64,000 bases of DNA from Hippasteria phrygiana (taxonomy: Eukaryota > Echinodermata > Asteroidea > Valvatida > Goniasteridae), in NCBI GenBank assembly GCA_037893225.1, contig JAZGUH010000075.1:1-64000 (forward strand), in the 5' to 3' direction. A program made the translations under genes and the position numbers. The notes below the pieces were generated by a model. It had not been told where the DNA came from and did not search any database. It saw nothing but the letters and a program-made list of their open reading frames with translations. Below are positions 63,412 to 64,000 of this stretch, piece after piece. Numbering within the stretch: position 1 is the stretch's first letter; every line of letters begins with the position of its first letter.

Positions 63412-64000
63412 TGTAAACGGGTGCAATCGTGGACCTCCCATTGTTCCTCTTTTGTTTATACTCTAACTTTTTCGGAAGGCCTCCCATTGGTTTTGTACAC
63501 GATTTTCAATCGTGGACGTTAGGTCAAACGTGGACCCTTTGTCTACGCTCGAATTATTTTGTCCTAGGTCCACGATTGCCGGCATATACAAACTCACACA
63601 GTCGTGTTTGTAAGCAAGTCAATCACAAGTCAGATCAAAAGGCAGATCACAAGTCAATCACAAGTCAGCTCACAAGCTACATGGGATGAACAATGACAAA
63701 GGAATGATTTTGTTATAGTGTGTTTGAATAGCTTGTTACATGGTTTTAGACCAGAATTGTGAAGTGACTTGTGAAGTGACTTGCGATGACTTGCGATGAC
63801 TTGTGGTGACTTGTGATTGACTTGTGACTGACTTGATTACAACTCTGTCTGAGGACTCAAGCTGTTCTCTTACATTTTTTTCCATTGTTTGGACCAAACT
63901 TTTTCTCAACAAGTCCCATTAGGTTTGTACATGAACACTACCGAGGACTTGGGCTCAGGTCCTCAGTTGTATTGTAACAATGAATCCCCTATTGTCGCAA
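63412..64000. repeat. Inverted copy of the 52.6-53.3 kb repeat block
   Basis: 63,412-63,510 (CAATCGTGGACCTCCCATTG, CGGAAGGCCTCCCATTGGTT) is the reverse complement of 53,186-53,282; 63,510-63,590 matches the CCGTGGACC module; 63,871-64,000 (GAGGACTTGGGCTCAGGTCC) matches 52,915-53,040. Between them, 63,620-63,840 holds ACAAGTCAATC repeats facing GACTTGTGATTGACTTG repeats, a loose inverted array. It runs off the window end. Confidence 0.75.

Overview
This window looks like TE-packed, non-coding DNA from an animal nuclear genome. The one confidently recognisable host-type exon encodes the N-terminal part of a class A GPCR closest in remembered motif pattern to kisspeptin/galanin-type receptors. 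That exon, the tRNA-derived SINE style, fold-back elements with tandem-repeat outer arms (as in the classical sea urchin TU elements) and the Ty3/gypsy and THAP-encoding DNA transposons suggest a marine invertebrate deuterostome, probably an echinoderm or relative. The species cannot be settled from the sequence alone. There are no prokaryotic operons, CRISPR arrays or convincing functional tRNA/rRNA genes.

Layout. 1-538 is an AT desert without a single C on the + strand. 0.5-12.2 kb holds short inverted repeats, G/C homopolymers, a palindromic-unit satellite (4.2-4.9 kb), a SINE abutting a truncated LINE reverse-transcriptase fragment (5.7-7.1 kb) and small hAT-like elements. The GPCR exon lies at 12,208-12,549 and ends in a consensus splice donor; no further exon was found in the remaining 51 kb. 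14.06-16.09 kb is a large fold-back element carrying four nested insertions. 19.2-20.5 kb is a TTAA-flanked element with at least three nested mini-elements, and it has a second copy at 59.2-59.6 kb. 21.5-21.8 kb is a near-perfect inverted repeat resembling Penelope-type termini. 28-39.7 kb is a mosaic of dispersed repeats around two decayed autonomous elements, both on the minus strand: a transposase-like pseudogene (32.0-33.5 kb, split by a MITE) and a Ty3/gypsy retrotransposon (33.74-37.40 kb) with two 500-bp LTRs, integrase remnants and an SGNH-hydrolase-like open frame just behind the primer binding site.

41-53 kb contains MITEs, tRNA-derived SINE pieces, a 9-bp GC-rich minisatellite coding for a Pro-Pro-Gln run, and G-rich repeats. 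54.05-55.39 kb is a TTAA-flanked, Kolobok-like transposon that keeps a THAP zinc-finger frame but no visible transposase core. 57.32-60.63 kb is a 3.3-kb fold-back element: 8-bp target duplication (7/8 match), arms with outer tandem repeats, and three TTAA elements nested inside. A repeat block at 52.6-53.3 kb recurs inverted at 63.4-64.0 kb.

The parts do not form a pathway. The biology is the history of mobile elements: nesting order, deletion derivatives that keep only a DNA-binding or hydrolase-like domain, and long palindromes. All boundaries were read by eye, and repeat identities are visual comparisons without alignment scores.
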